A stretch of 64,000 nucleotides of DNA from Robiginitomaculum sp. (GTDB lineage: Bacteria > Pseudomonadota > Alphaproteobacteria > Caulobacterales > Maricaulaceae), in assembly GCA_021776615.1 (NCBI GenBank), contig JAJFFO010000007.1:403608-467607 (forward strand), written 5' to 3'. How positions within the stretch are numbered: the first letter of the stretch is position 1; each line of letters opens with the position of its first letter. This document shows positions 63,479-64,000 of the stretch, piece by piece. Under the pieces are notes generated by a model. That model did no database searches and was not told where the DNA came from. It saw nothing but the letters and a program-made list of their open reading frames with translations. The translations under genes and the position numbers were made by a program.

Positions 63479-63551
63479 CCGGAGGATCCATTTGAATGTT
63501 AGCGTGTTTGGCTCGTCACTATGGCCCCCCCGGTCAGCTAAGAGGGCGACG
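63461..63551. repeat. Palindromic element B, copy 3 (91 bp)
   Basis: The most symmetrical copy: CGTCGTCCTCTTAGCTGACC at the left end is matched by GGTCAGCTAAGAGGGCGACG at the right with one mismatch. The centre is TGAATGTTAGCGTGTTTGG and CTCGTCACT. It lacks a neighbouring A element. Confidence 0.88.
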
Positions 63552-63604
63552 AAGTGGAGAAGTCGAAGGGCGGTGAAGCGTAGTCGGGGATTTGTTGGCA
63601 GTAC

Positions 63605-63760
63605 GCACGCTCTTCCTCCTCTCCCATGGGGAGAGGATCGAGGTGAGGGGTAGCAATGTAGAAAACGCTCTCTCGCCTTATATTCTACAGGCCCTTTACC
63701 CCTCATCCCAACCTTCTCCCTCCCCAAAGCAAGGATGGGGGAGAAGGGGTGAAAAGTGTG
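63605..63760. repeat. Third palindromic repeat type (C)
   Basis: CTCTCCCATGGGGAGAG (63620 area) and a second arm region with CCCCTCATCCCAACCTTCTCCC and GGGGGAGAAGG (63695-63750) resemble the common dispersed CCCTCACCC/CTCTCCC type repeats of proteobacterial intergenic DNA. Boundaries are approximate. Confidence 0.5.
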
Positions 63761-64000
63761 GTTCTGCTTTCTGGCCTTCGTCGGGATGCCGAAGCGAGGG
63801 ATGGCAAGTTGGGTGCTATCCTGAGGATAGTTATCGAAGGTCGAGCATAGGGTCACACCAGTATCAAATGACCCTTGGCATGTGTCCCTTAGCCGCCCCT
63901 CATTGGTCCCTTATGTTATGTTTATGCGGCAAAATTTGGCGAATAAAGGGCGCAAAATTTAAGCTTATTGACCCTTTTTGTACCGGCTGGGTTTTGCGCT
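63761..64000. other. Window end without a supported gene
   Basis: A frame opening at the ATG at 63868 (MTLGMCPLAAPHWSL...) stays open to the window end, but it has no ribosome site and no recognisable content in 44 codons. It may be the start of a gene outside the window. Nothing else recognised. Confidence 0.4.

Noticed and set aside
63242..63856. Long minus-strand open frame (204 codons) near the window end
   Set aside because: It runs straight through palindromic elements B and C and its composition follows the repeats; no ribosome site or domain.
60143..64000. CRISPR array
   Set aside because: Repeats here are long palindromes with irregular spacing and few copies, and no cas genes are present anywhere in the window.

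Overview
The window reads as chromosomal DNA of an alphaproteobacterium. Pointers are a tRNA-His with no encoded G-1 and an A73 discriminator, the cysE-DUF3126 pair, a DUF2336 protein, the mreBCD-mrdA-rodA block, hflKC-degP, and an Mrp protein without the CxxC pair. I cannot name the genus; a Caulobacterales/Hyphomonadales/Parvularculales-type bacterium would fit. Gene density is high, overlapping ATGA junctions are common, and GC content looks moderate.

Layout. 1-2.3 kb: start of polA (minus), then a small operon of an XRE-type regulator and two paralogous four-helix membrane proteins. 2.4-8.2 kb: secreted esterase, AraC regulator with a DMT exporter, VOC protein, SnoaL-like lipoprotein, and a soluble chemotaxis transducer paired with a PAS protein. 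8.7-13.2 kb: DUF2336 protein, lytic transglycosylase, glycine oxidase ThiO, and two divergent small secreted proteins. 13.3-22.2 kb: M16 protease lipoprotein, a secreted carboxypeptidase-regulatory-like protein, tRNA-His, M48 lipoprotein protease, AsmA, a beta/gamma-crystallin protein and a YegP-like protein. 22.3-24.6 kb: a SAM-I-type riboswitch controlling metX-metB. 25.0-31.3 kb: a 37-residue membrane peptide in a hairpin-rich transcript, a TPR hybrid kinase, ribokinase, and a BlaI repressor coupled to an M56-M23 fusion protease. 31.4-43 kb: MFS transporter, RND efflux pair behind a perfect palindrome, cysE-DUF3126, a membrane chemotaxis receptor, queF and a sodium symporter. 43-54.2 kb: a multi-PAS hybrid kinase, the rod-shape operon, miaA and serB. 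54.2-60.1 kb: a frameshifted gene of foreign look between 67-bp direct repeats, degP, hflC, hflK and mrp. 60.1-64 kb: a repeat-rich accessory region with an alanine-rich triplet-repeat gene flanked by duplicated palindromic elements, and a possible structured RNA.

How genes work together. mreB/C/D, PBP2 and RodA form the elongasome, and the lytic transglycosylase and M56-M23 protein also act on or sense the wall. DegP, HflK, HflC, M48 and M16 proteins handle envelope quality control. metX-metB and cysE serve sulfur amino-acid synthesis, with the first pair switched by S-adenosylmethionine. Two chemotaxis transducers, a PAS protein and two hybrid kinases show heavy investment in sensing.

The most unusual items are the gene cassette at 60.3-62.7 kb, the M56-M23/BlaI pair, the frameshifted module at 54.3-55.5 kb, and the structured transcript around the 37-residue peptide. 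No CRISPR array, prophage or intact insertion sequence was seen.
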